Source of the DNA: Emcibacter sp.
Lineage (GTDB): Bacteria > Pseudomonadota > Alphaproteobacteria > Sphingomonadales > Emcibacteraceae
Length of the DNA stretch: 6,402 nucleotides
NCBI GenBank assembly: GCA_021647465.1
Contig: JAKIUQ010000035.1
Location: forward strand, 1 to 6,402
Direction of reading: 5' to 3'
Part shown: in pieces, positions 1 to 4,123 of the stretch
How positions within the stretch are numbered: the stretch's first letter is position 1
Layout of the letters: every line of letters begins with the position of its first letter
Program-made: the position numbers and the translations under genes
The notes under the pieces: generated by a model
What the model was told of the DNA's origin: nothing
Database searches by the model: none
Seen by the model: only the letters and a program-made list of their open reading frames with translations

Positions 1-123
1 GATAATGTTGAGATTAATGTTGAATTGATCTATCCGATTGCCATGGACGAAGGCCTGCGTTTTGCGATCCGCGAAGGCGGCCGCACCGTCGGCGCCGGCG
101 TCGTCGCAAGCATCATTGAATAA
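1..123 (+). CDS. tuf: Elongation factor Tu, C-terminal end (partial)
   Basis: The window opens in frame inside a gene; only the last 40 codons and the TAA stop are visible. The residues include ELIYPIAMDEGLRFAIREGG followed by RTVGAGVVASIIE, which is the C-terminal end of domain 3 of EF-Tu. EF-Tu is the GTPase that carries aminoacyl-tRNA to the ribosomal A site; domain 3 contacts the tRNA and EF-Ts. The GTPase domain and the start lie outside the window. Its position directly upstream of tRNA-Trp, secE and nusG is the usual place for a tuf copy in many proteobacteria. Whether the genome has a second tuf copy cannot be told from here. The IYPIAMDEGL stretch is a modest variant of the usual sequence and reads as normal family variation. 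Confidence 0.97.
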   Translation, partial: DNVEINVELIYPIAMDEGLRFAIREGGRTVGAGVVASIIE

Positions 124-143
124 TTTAAAGTCAAAGTTCTTTG

Positions 144-176
144 CGGGCAGGGCGGATATTTTATCCGCCCTGCCTG
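144..176 (+). terminator. Long GC-rich hairpin after tuf, candidate terminator
   Basis: A perfect 12-bp inverted repeat (GGCAGGGCGGAT at 146-157, ATCCGCCCTGCC at 163-174) can be lengthened outward by a G-T and a C-G pair and inward by A158-T162. It starts 20 nt after the tuf stop, the right place for the 3' end of the tuf transcript. The flank after the stem has no T run (TATGAATATAA), so it is not a textbook Rho-independent terminator. It may be a weak terminator or a 3'-end stabilising hairpin that lets some transcription through to tRNA-Trp. Confidence 0.6.
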
Positions 177-240
177 TATGAATATAAGGATAAAAATAAG
201 GCTTTAAAATGATTAATTCTTTTGATTGGTCATTTTCACA

Positions 241-269
241 TTGAATAAGATAAGGTGCGGCTTTATATA
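241..269 (+). promoter_or_regulatory. Candidate sigma70-type promoter for tRNA-Trp
   Basis: TTGAAT (241-246) and TATATA (264-269) are separated by 17 bp, and the tRNA begins 19 nt after the -10 box. This would give a short 5' leader of roughly 12 nt. An alternative pair, TTGATT (222-227) and TAAGAT (246-251) with an 18-bp spacer, overlaps it. The call rests on sequence match alone; alphaproteobacterial promoters are often degenerate. Confidence 0.45.
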
Positions 270-288
270 AAGCAGACATATGATGTGA

Positions 289-364
289 AGGAGTGTAGCT
301 CAGTTGGTAGAGCACCGGTCTCCAAAACCGGGTGTCGTGAGTTCGAGTCTCTCCACTCCTGCCA
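289..364 (+). tRNA. trnW: tRNA-Trp (anticodon CCA)
   Basis: The sequence folds as a complete cloverleaf. The acceptor stem pairs AGGAGTG (289-295) with CACTCCT (354-360). A D arm with AGCTCAGTTGGTAGAGC follows. The anticodon stem pairs CCGGT (315-319) with ACCGG (327-331), enclosing the 7-nt loop CTCCAAA, whose anticodon CCA is at 322-324 and reads UGG (Trp). The T arm contains GTTCGAGTC. The discriminator base is G361 and the 3' CCA (362-364) is encoded in the DNA. It sits between tuf and secE, a conserved proteobacterial arrangement, and may be cotranscribed with secE-nusG and cut out by RNase P and 3' processing enzymes. No intron or odd base is seen. Confidence 0.98.
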
Positions 365-441
365 GATCATTTGACCGGATCATTTGGGGAAAAGCTTGAT
401 TGATTTGCTTTTTATAGGTATTGATTTTTTGTAAGCATAGG

Positions 442-465
442 TGAAGCTGATAAGGATCAGGTTCA
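442..465 (+). promoter_or_regulatory. Hairpin in the leader upstream of secE
   Basis: TGAA-G-CTGAT, loop AAGG, ATCAG-G-TTCA gives nine base pairs interrupted by one G-G mismatch, and is followed by a run of six A. It ends 22 nt before the secE ATG. It lacks a T tail, so it is not an intrinsic terminator. It may be a processing or translation-control element between tRNA-Trp and secE, or simply a chance inverted repeat. I see no convincing promoter in 365-487, which fits readthrough from the tRNA unit. Confidence 0.35.
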
Positions 466-487
466 AAAAATATAACGGATTGTTAAA

Positions 488-676
488 ATGGCTAAAACGA
501 ACCCAGCAGAATTTGTCCGGCAGGTCCGGCAGGAAATATCGAAGGTCGTATGGCCAACACGTAAAGAAACTATGGTAACAACCATTATGGTATTTATCAT
601 GGCGACGATTATGGCCATTTTCTTTTTGGGCGTGGATCAGGTTTTGTCTTTCGTCATTAAACTCATACTAGGATAA
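488..676 (+). CDS. secE: Preprotein translocase subunit SecE
   Basis: This 62-residue protein is the short form of SecE, the essential subunit that clamps the two halves of the SecY channel in the SecYEG inner-membrane translocon. The amphipathic cytosolic helix (about residues 6-27) carries the family signature EISKVVWPTRKE (16-27). One hydrophobic segment follows (about 29-48, rich in Ile, Met and Phe) and runs into a hydrophobic C-terminal tail to residue 61. E. coli SecE is about twice as long with three membrane segments; the single-segment form is usual in alphaproteobacteria and many other bacteria. The start ATG has only a weak ribosome binding site, but no other in-frame start fits the family length. 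Its stop lies 6 nt before the nusG ATG, so the two are very likely cotranscribed and translationally coupled. Confidence 0.95.
   Translation: MAKTNPAEFVRQVRQEISKVVWPTRKETMVTTIMVFIMATIMAIFFLGVDQVLSFVIKLILG
670..673 (+). promoter_or_regulatory. Ribosome binding site deciding the nusG start
   Basis: AGGA at 670-673 lies 9 nt before the ATG at 683 and only 3 nt before the in-frame TTG at 677. A 3-nt spacing is too short for initiation, so the ATG is preferred. The motif lies within the last codons of secE, which suggests translational coupling. Confidence 0.6.
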
Positions 677-682
677 TTGAAT

Positions 683-1219
683 ATGACATCCCGTGCACGC
701 TGGTATATTGTTCAAGCCCATTCCGGTTTTGAAAAAAAGGTTTCTCAAAGCATCAAGGATCAGGCTGTGCTTCAGGGCCTTGATAGTTATGTGGAAGAAA
801 TTCTTGTGCCGATTGAAGAAATCCTTGAGGTGAAAAAGGGCAAGAAAGTAACAACAGAGCGAAAATTTTTCCCAGGTTATGTTCTGGCTAAAATGGTTAT
901 GAATGATGTGACCTACCATCTTATTAAGAATACACCAAAAGTATCCGGTTTTCTTGGTCAGTCAGGCAAGCCATTCCCCATTAGCCAAAAAGAGGTGGAT
1001 AGAATCCTGCATCAGGTGCAGGAGGGCATAGAGCGCCCCAAGGCCGCTATTGTTTATGAGGTCGGCGAAGAGGTTAAGGTTATTGATGGCCCGTTTGATT
1101 CATTCATCGGCATTGTGGATGGCGTTGACGAAGAGCGCGAGCGCCTGAAGGTTTCTGTCTCTATTTTTGGCCGTGCGACACCGGTCGAGCTTGAGTATGC
1201 GCAGGTTGAAAAGACCTGA
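683..1219 (+). CDS. nusG: Transcription termination/antitermination factor NusG
   Basis: NusG is a universal transcription factor that binds the RNA polymerase clamp, suppresses pausing, and contacts Rho or ribosomal protein S10 through its C-terminal domain. With the ATG start the protein has 178 residues, close to the family norm. The NGN domain spans about residues 6-112 and contains RWYIVQAHSGFEKKV near its start, the conserved RKFFPGYVLAKM (60-71) that faces polymerase, and TPKVSGFLG (84-92). A linker leads to the KOW domain (about 125-178), with GEEVKVIDGPFDSFIGIV and a final beta strand. An upstream in-frame TTG at 677 would add two residues but is too close to the ribosome binding site. 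The secE-nusG pair is a conserved operon. Nothing is missing or broken. Confidence 0.97.
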   Translation: MTSRARWYIVQAHSGFEKKVSQSIKDQAVLQGLDSYVEEILVPIEEILEVKKGKKVTTERKFFPGYVLAKMVMNDVTYHLIKNTPKVSGFLGQSGKPFPISQKEVDRILHQVQEGIERPKAAIVYEVGEEVKVIDGPFDSFIGIVDGVDEERERLKVSVSIFGRATPVELEYAQVEKT

Positions 1220-1220
1220 T

Positions 1221-1239
1221 AATTCTGGTCAGAATTTTT
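1221..1239 (+). terminator. Weak AT-rich hairpin with T tail after nusG
   Basis: AATTCTG (1221-1227) is repeated in inverse as CAGAATT (1230-1236) starting 2 nt after the nusG stop, and the second arm runs into five T (1235-1239). As RNA it would form about six AT-rich pairs with a 4-nt loop, so it is a weak intrinsic terminator at best. It may give partial termination between secE-nusG and rplK. Confidence 0.3.
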
Positions 1240-1253
1240 ACCTAAAATTTTAA

Positions 1254-1283
1254 CTGGCAATTCTATTTATGGGCTGTTATAAG
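1254..1283 (+). promoter_or_regulatory. Candidate promoter for the rplK operon
   Basis: CTGGCA (1254-1259) and TATAAG (1278-1283) are 18 bp apart, and a TG one base before the -10 box (1275-1276) makes an extended -10. Transcription starting near 1290 would give a leader of about 160 nt that includes the 1359-1389 hairpin. The -35 box matches consensus at four of six positions. Other pairs in the gap (for example TTGATA at 1330-1335) have poorer -10 partners. Confidence 0.35.
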
Positions 1284-1358
1284 CCGCCCTTACGATGGTC
1301 AGGTGATTCTTTTGTCTTCTGGCGATCTTTTGATATGGGCATGTTGTCCCTGTTGAAT

Positions 1359-1389
1359 GTGTGGAAGGTTAGCCATAACCGCACCACGC
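1359..1389 (+). promoter_or_regulatory. Candidate L1-binding mRNA operator in the rplK leader
   Basis: The RNA can form a two-part hairpin. The lower stem pairs GTGTGG (1359-1364) with CCACGC (1384-1389), including one G-U pair. An asymmetric internal loop has AA (1365-1366) facing GCA (1381-1383). The upper stem pairs GGTTA (1367-1371) with TAACC (1376-1380) and has the loop GCCA. It ends 59 nt before the rplK ATG. In E. coli, L1 (rplA product) represses its own operon by binding an mRNA site ahead of rplK that mimics its 23S rRNA site. From memory, that rRNA site has GGUGG-GA-GGCU on one side and AGCC-GA-CC on the other; the GUGG-(A/G)A-GG pattern here is very similar. Position and shape are seen; the function is inferred. 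Confidence 0.55.
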
Positions 1390-1401
1390 CCCTTAAAAAG
1401 T

Positions 1402-1415
1402 CGGGAATTGTCCCG
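1402..1415 (+). repeat. Short inverted repeat CGGGA-ATTG-TCCCG
   Basis: A perfect 5-bp GC-rich inverted repeat with a 4-nt centre lies 33 nt before the rplK ATG, just after the candidate L1 site. It could be a second small stem in the leader RNA or part of a protein-binding site. The short length makes chance quite possible. Confidence 0.3.
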
Positions 1416-1448
1416 CATGTTTGATAGTTAATTAATAAAGGGTCTGTA

Positions 1449-1877
1449 ATGGCGAAGAAAATAAGTGGATATATTAATTTGCATGTGCCTGCGGGTGCTG
1501 CGAATCCTTCACCTCCGATTGGTCCGGCCTTGGGTCAGCGCGGTGTGAATATCATGGAATTCTGTAAGGCATTTAATGCAAAAACCCAGGAAATGGAAAA
1601 AAATACGCCAATTCCAACGAAAATCACGGTTTATGTGGATAAAAGTTTTACATTCAGCATTAAAACACCGCCAGCATCTTATCTGTTGATAAAAGCGGCC
1701 GGCCTGAAGGGCGGATCAGCGACCCCCGGGCGTGAGACTGTTGCGACGGTTTCCCTCGCTAAAGTGCAGGAAATAGCCGAGCTTAAGATGGTTGACTTGA
1801 ATGCGATCGACATGAACGGCGCTATTCAGATCATCAAAGGAACCGCAAGTTCCATGGGTATCGAGGTTGAAGGATAA
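1449..1877 (+). CDS. rplK: 50S ribosomal protein L11
   Basis: L11 binds the 23S rRNA GTPase-associated centre at the base of the L7/L12 stalk, where elongation factors act. The protein has 142 residues, the same as typical bacterial L11. The N-terminal domain (about 1-70) has the conserved PSPPIGPALGQRGVNIMEF segment (20-38), including Pro22, Pro23 and Pro26, the region linked to thiostrepton and micrococcin sensitivity. The C-terminal RNA-binding domain (about 75-142) has PPASYLLIKAAGLKGGS and ends ASSMGIEVEG. Lys3 and the conserved Lys at 40 are sites that PrmA methylates in relatives. The ribosome binding site AAAGGG lies about 7 nt before the ATG. The gene is 4 nt from rplA, so the pair is probably coupled and under L1 feedback from the leader. 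Confidence 0.98.
   Translation: MAKKISGYINLHVPAGAANPSPPIGPALGQRGVNIMEFCKAFNAKTQEMEKNTPIPTKITVYVDKSFTFSIKTPPASYLLIKAAGLKGGSATPGRETVATVSLAKVQEIAELKMVDLNAIDMNGAIQIIKGTASSMGIEVEG
1870..1874 (+). promoter_or_regulatory. Ribosome binding site deciding the rplA start
   Basis: AAGGA at 1870-1874 lies 7 nt before the ATG at 1882 and overlaps the last codons of rplK. It supports the ATG over an in-frame TTG at 1867, which lies upstream of this site. The overlap with rplK suggests that L1 translation depends on ribosomes finishing L11. Confidence 0.7.
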
Positions 1878-1881
1878 GATT

Positions 1882-2580
1882 ATGGCACGTGTATCAAAAC
1901 GTTATAAAGAAGTTCGCGAAGGCCTTGACCAGAACATTGAATATTCTCTGGAAGAGGCGCTTAAGCAAGTTAAGGTCCGCTCAAAAGCAAAATTTGATGA
2001 AACAGTTGAGGTCACTATGAATCTTGGTGTTGATCCGCGTCATGCAGATCAGATGGTTCGCGGTGTTGTCAGCTTGCCGCACGGTACAGGCAAAACGGTT
2101 CGCGTTGCTGTATTCGCGCGCGGTGATAAGGCAGAAGAGGCCAAAAAGGCCGGCGCTGAACTTGTTGGCGCAGAAGACCTGATGGAAGCTATCATGAAGG
2201 GTGAAATGAATTTTGATCGCTGTATTGCGACGCCCGATATGATGGCTGTTGTTGGTCGCCTTGGTAAAATTCTCGGTCCCCGTGGTTTGATGCCAAACCC
2301 GAAATTGGGTACGGTAACGCCGAATGTTGTTGCCGCGATTGAGGCTGTAAAGGGCGGGCAAGTGGAATATCGGGTGGAAAAAGCCGGTATTATCCATGCA
2401 GGCGTTGGCAAAGTAAGCTTTGATGAGGCGGCTATTATAGAAAATGCCCGCACATTAATTGATGCGGTATTCAAGGCGCGGCCCTCTACGACCAAAGGGG
2501 CTTACGTAAAAGGGATTACGGTGAGTTCGACCATGGGGCCGAGCTTGCGCATTGCGATTTCTTCTGTGGCTGCTGGATAG
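1882..2580 (+). CDS. rplA: 50S ribosomal protein L1
   Basis: L1 binds 23S rRNA helices 76-78 and forms the mobile L1 stalk that helps release tRNA from the E site; in many bacteria it also represses its own operon mRNA. The protein has 232 residues from the ATG, close to the 234 of E. coli. Domain I is made of the N- and C-terminal parts; domain II lies between. Clear family segments are VRGVVSLPHGTGKTVRVAVF (59-78), GEMNFDRCIATPDMM (107-121), the hallmark LGPRGLMPNPK (131-141) with GTVTPNV following, GGQVEYRVEKAGIIHAGVGK (158-177) and KGAYVKGITVSSTMGPSLRI near the end. The ATG is chosen over an in-frame TTG at 1867 because of the AAGGA site and because MARVSKRYKE matches the usual N-terminus. 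The gene is 4 nt from rplK. A 315-nt gap follows before rplJ. Confidence 0.98.
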   Translation: MARVSKRYKEVREGLDQNIEYSLEEALKQVKVRSKAKFDETVEVTMNLGVDPRHADQMVRGVVSLPHGTGKTVRVAVFARGDKAEEAKKAGAELVGAEDLMEAIMKGEMNFDRCIATPDMMAVVGRLGKILGPRGLMPNPKLGTVTPNVVAAIEAVKGGQVEYRVEKAGIIHAGVGKVSFDEAAIIENARTLIDAVFKARPSTTKGAYVKGITVSSTMGPSLRIAISSVAAG

Positions 2581-2895
2581 GCCGCGGAAATAAAAGAATT
2601 CCGTTGGGTTTGCCTGGCGGGAACAGGGTTTTTAAAGAAATTTAAAAGCCCGCCTGTCCAAAACTATAGGTGTTCAGTGATTTTTCTGGATTTAAACGAT
2701 GATAAGTCGGCCTGTAATAGATGGGGTTGCAAGCTTGGGATTTCCTGCTTTTGGTTTTCCGGGGTTTGCGGTTTCCGATTTGACCTTGATTTGGGTTGAA
2801 CGGCAGGCATTCATGGTATGACCGCATGGTGTGGTTATGCTTTACTCAACCGGTGAATATAGTGTTGTATTTGCCATATAATATCGGAGACGAGA
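2581..2895 (+). promoter_or_regulatory. Structured leader between rplA and rplJ, candidate L10 leader
   Basis: This 315-nt gap has no credible gene. Beyond the hairpin at 2616-2654 it holds a small stem CGGAA/TTCCG (2585-2589, 2599-2603). A long-range stem pairs GGTTGA (2794-2799) with TCAACC (2846-2851) and encloses CCGCA-TGG-TGTGG (2822-2834). A stem-like AAGC/GCTT (2731-2750 area) is followed by TTTTGGTTTT, which could act as a weak terminator. TTGACC at 2780-2785 resembles a -35 box but has no good -10 partner. In E. coli and Bacillus the L10-L12 complex binds the rplJ leader and represses translation. The position fits, but I could not recognise the L10 consensus, so the assignment is by place and structure only. 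Confidence 0.4.
2616..2654 (+). promoter_or_regulatory. Hairpin with GAAA tetraloop and two exclusive outer pairings
   Basis: GGGTTTTTAAA (2626-2636) pairs with TTTAAAAGCCC (2641-2651) around a GAAA tetraloop, with a single G-U pair. The same CCC can instead pair in GGCGGG (2616-2621) with CCCGCC (2649-2654), leaving AACAGGG as a bulge above which the AT stem still forms. There is no T tail, so it is not a simple terminator. It lies 36 nt after the rplA stop. The two competing pairings are what a regulated leader would show, though this is inference. Confidence 0.5.
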
Positions 2896-3414
2896 ATGGA
2901 TCGGGTCCAAAAAAAGGAAGCGGTAGCCTTCTTGAAGGATGTTTTCGCAAATGCCAATTCTGTCGTTGTGGTACGCAACGCGGGGCTGGATGTAAGCGAA
3001 ATGACTTCATTGCGCAATGAAATGCGCGAAGCAGGTGCCAGCCTTAAAGTGGCTAAAAACCGGCTCGCTCGTCTTGCTCTCGAAGGTACTGATATTGAGT
3101 CATTAGGCGATTATCTTAAAGGCCCGTCGGTTCTCGGTTATTCCGATGACCCTGTTGCGGCTGCAAGGATACTCGTTAAGTTTGCCAAGAAAAACGATAA
3201 AATCGAAGTTCTTGGTGGTGCCATGGGAACAACTATGCTTGACCTGAGCGGTGTTAAGGCGTTGGCTGCATTGCCATCCCTTGATGAGCTGCGGGGTAAG
3301 TTGGTTGGCCTTCTTCAGGCACCTGCGGGCAAGCTTGCAAATATTACGCAAGCGCCTGCCGGACAATTGGCTCGCGTGTTTGGTGCCTACGGATCGCAGG
3401 GCGATGCCGCGTAG
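2896..3414 (+). CDS. rplJ: 50S ribosomal protein L10
   Basis: L10 anchors the L7/L12 dimers to the 23S rRNA at the stalk base. The protein has 172 residues, slightly longer than the 165 of E. coli L10. The N-terminal globular RNA-binding domain (about 1-130) opens MDRVQKKEAVAFLKDVFANA and includes the family segment LRNEMREAGASLKVAKNRLA (39-58) and a GPSVLGYS turn (77-84). The C-terminal helix that binds L12 N-terminal domains (about 132-165) contains two similar units, QAPAGKLA (141-148) and QAPAGQLA (152-159), 11 residues apart. The ribosome binding site GGAG (2886-2889) lies 6 nt before the ATG. It is followed by rplL after 43 nt; in relatives the L10-L12 complex represses the rplJL leader. 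Confidence 0.98.
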   Translation: MDRVQKKEAVAFLKDVFANANSVVVVRNAGLDVSEMTSLRNEMREAGASLKVAKNRLARLALEGTDIESLGDYLKGPSVLGYSDDPVAAARILVKFAKKNDKIEVLGGAMGTTMLDLSGVKALAALPSLDELRGKLVGLLQAPAGKLANITQAPAGQLARVFGAYGSQGDAA

Positions 3415-3457
3415 GTTTCTGGTAAGATATTAATTTTTAGACTTAAGGAAATATAAA

Positions 3458-3826
3458 ATGGCTGATCTTAACAAGATTGCTGACGAACTATCTAGCTTAA
3501 CCGTAATGGAAGCCGCCGAGCTTTCTAAAATTCTTGAAGAAAAATGGGGCGTATCTGCTGCGGCTCCTGTTGCTGCTGCGGCCGCTGCTGCGCCTGTGGA
3601 AGCTGCTGAAGTAAAGGACGAATTTGATGTTGTGATGACGTCTTTTGGCGAGAAGAAAATTAACGTCATTAAAGAAGTTCGTGCGATTACAAGTCTTGGC
3701 TTGAAAGAAGCTAAAGAAATGGTTGAAGCTGTTCCTTCGACGATTAAGGAAGCTGCGTCTAAAGCTGAAGCTGAAGAAGTTAAAGCCAAGCTTGAAGCCG
3801 CTGGTGCGACTGTAGAACTTAAATAG
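3458..3826 (+). CDS. rplL: 50S ribosomal protein L7/L12
   Basis: L7/L12 is the multicopy stalk protein that recruits EF-Tu, EF-G, IF2 and RF3 and stimulates their GTPase activity. The protein has 122 residues, normal for the family. The N-terminal dimerisation and L10-binding domain (1-32) has LSSLTVMEAAELSKILEEKWGV. A flexible hinge rich in Ala, Pro and Val (33-50) is encoded by a low-complexity run of GCT/GCG/GCC codons. The C-terminal factor-binding domain (52-122) has DEFDVVMTSFGEKKINVIKEVR (54-75) and SLGLKEAKEMVEAVP (79-93), including the conserved GLKEAK loop. The ribosome binding site AAGGA (3445-3449) is well placed 8 nt before the ATG. L12 is made in several-fold excess over L10, so the stronger site here fits. 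The next gene, rpoB, is separated by a hairpin-rich gap. Confidence 0.98.
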   Translation: MADLNKIADELSSLTVMEAAELSKILEEKWGVSAAAPVAAAAAAAPVEAAEVKDEFDVVMTSFGEKKINVIKEVRAITSLGLKEAKEMVEAVPSTIKEAASKAEAEEVKAKLEAAGATVELK

Positions 3827-3839
3827 TTCTTTTGGTTTG

Positions 3840-3872
3840 GGTGGCGCGCGCTTGAATTTGGTGCGTGCCATC
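3840..3872 (+). terminator. Strong hairpin after rplL, candidate attenuator
   Basis: Twelve consecutive pairs form between 3840-3851 (GGTGGCGCGCGC) and 3861-3872 (GTGCGTGCCATC), counting three G-U pairs, with a 9-nt loop. It starts 13 nt after the rplL stop and is followed by TTTCCCGTTTT, a broken T-rich tail. In E. coli a partial terminator between rplL and rpoB makes polymerase subunits at a lower level than ribosomal proteins; this hairpin is in the same place. The imperfect tail would suit partial rather than full termination. Confidence 0.55.
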
Positions 3873-3889
3873 TTTCCCGTTTTGGGAAA
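3873..3889 (+). repeat. Second small hairpin TTTCCC-GTTTT-GGGAAA
   Basis: A perfect 6-bp inverted repeat with a 5-nt loop directly abuts the hairpin at 3840-3872. The two cannot share bases but could stack, or the second could form as the first melts. It has no T tail of its own (AATAGAATG follows). It may be part of the same attenuator or a processing site. Confidence 0.4.
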
Positions 3890-3973
3890 AATAGAATGTT
3901 TTTGATAGGTGCAGAGATATAGTGAATACAGTTCGTTACTTAAAATGTGAATTGTTATGAATAGTATGAATGA

Positions 3974-4000
3974 CCGTTTTCAGAATTTTTTCTGAAGCGG
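3974..4000 (+). repeat. Third hairpin in the rplL-rpoB gap
   Basis: CCGTTTTCAGAA pairs with TTCTGAAGCGG around a TTTT loop, giving eleven pairs including one G-U and one bulged T. It is followed by TTTCTGG, a short T tail. It ends 11 nt before the -35 box of the candidate rpoB promoter, so it could terminate residual readthrough from rplL, or be an RNase III type cleavage site as known for the E. coli rplL-rpoB spacer. Confidence 0.45.
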
Positions 4001-4011
4001 TTTCTGGCGTA

Positions 4012-4041
4012 TTGAGAGCGTGCGTTTTTATAGCGTATAAT
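4012..4041 (+). promoter_or_regulatory. Candidate sigma70-type promoter for rpoB
   Basis: TTGAGA (4012-4017, five of six consensus bases) and a perfect TATAAT (4036-4041) are 18 bp apart. This is the best promoter match in the window. Transcription would start near 4048 and give a 5' UTR of about 76 nt before the rpoB ATG. Placed just after the hairpins that follow rplL, it would let rpoB and rpoC be expressed separately from the ribosomal proteins. The match is seen; activity is inferred. Confidence 0.6.
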
Positions 4042-4056
4042 TAGGGGTTATTCTGA

Positions 4057-4079
4057 GATGAAAAATATAGTATTTCATC
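4057..4079 (+). promoter_or_regulatory. Hairpin in the proposed rpoB 5' UTR
   Basis: GATGAAA (4057-4063) and TTTCATC (4073-4079) are a perfect 7-bp inverted repeat with a 9-nt loop; two more pairs are possible if two A are bulged. It would lie near the 5' end of an mRNA started at the candidate promoter, where such stems often slow RNA decay. The AT-rich content makes it only moderately stable. Confidence 0.35.
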
Positions 4080-4123
4080 AAGAGTAGCAGGGTCTGATCA
4101 AGGCAAAGTGACGAGGATAAAAC

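Noticed and set aside
209..244. Possible 11-codon leader peptide with a Trp codon (ATG at 209, TGA at 242-244) just ahead of tRNA-Trp
   Set aside because: It is very short, has one Trp codon, lies mostly upstream of the better tRNA promoter, and no attenuator pairing with the tRNA region is visible.
365..386. Direct repeat GATCATTTG (365-373 and 378-386) right after tRNA-Trp, as a possible integration-site remnant
   Set aside because: It does not copy the tRNA 3' end, is only 9 bp, and no integrase or foreign gene is present.
677..682. TTG at 677 as the nusG start
   Set aside because: It is only 3 nt from the AGGA site, whereas the ATG at 683 has normal 9-nt spacing and a typical NusG N-terminus.
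1981..2495. Two overlapping antisense frames of 138 and 148 codons inside rplA
   Set aside because: They lie wholly within a conserved gene, overlap each other in different frames, and have no recognisable motif.
2630..2640. TTTAAAGAAA resembles a segment of the 23S rRNA GTPase-associated centre, suggesting an L10/L11 site mimic
   Set aside because: The match is short and A/T only, and in this RNA it is part of a simple stem and tetraloop, unlike its setting in the rRNA.
2877..2882. Perfect TATAAT just upstream of rplJ
   Set aside because: There is no matching -35 box at 16-18 bp, and a start from it would fall at the rplJ ribosome binding site. It is probably chance in an AT-rich stretch.
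2642..3020. Small open frames on both strands across the rplA-rplJ gap (2642-2827 minus, 2796-3020 plus)
   Set aside because: They show no family resemblance and no good ribosome binding site, and one runs deep into rplJ in another frame.
3430..3871. Long open frames of about 120 codons antisense to rplL
   Set aside because: They mirror the Ala-rich codon pattern of rplL on the other strand; the composition (Ser/Ala-rich, or Phe/Arg/Asn-rich) is typical of shadow frames.
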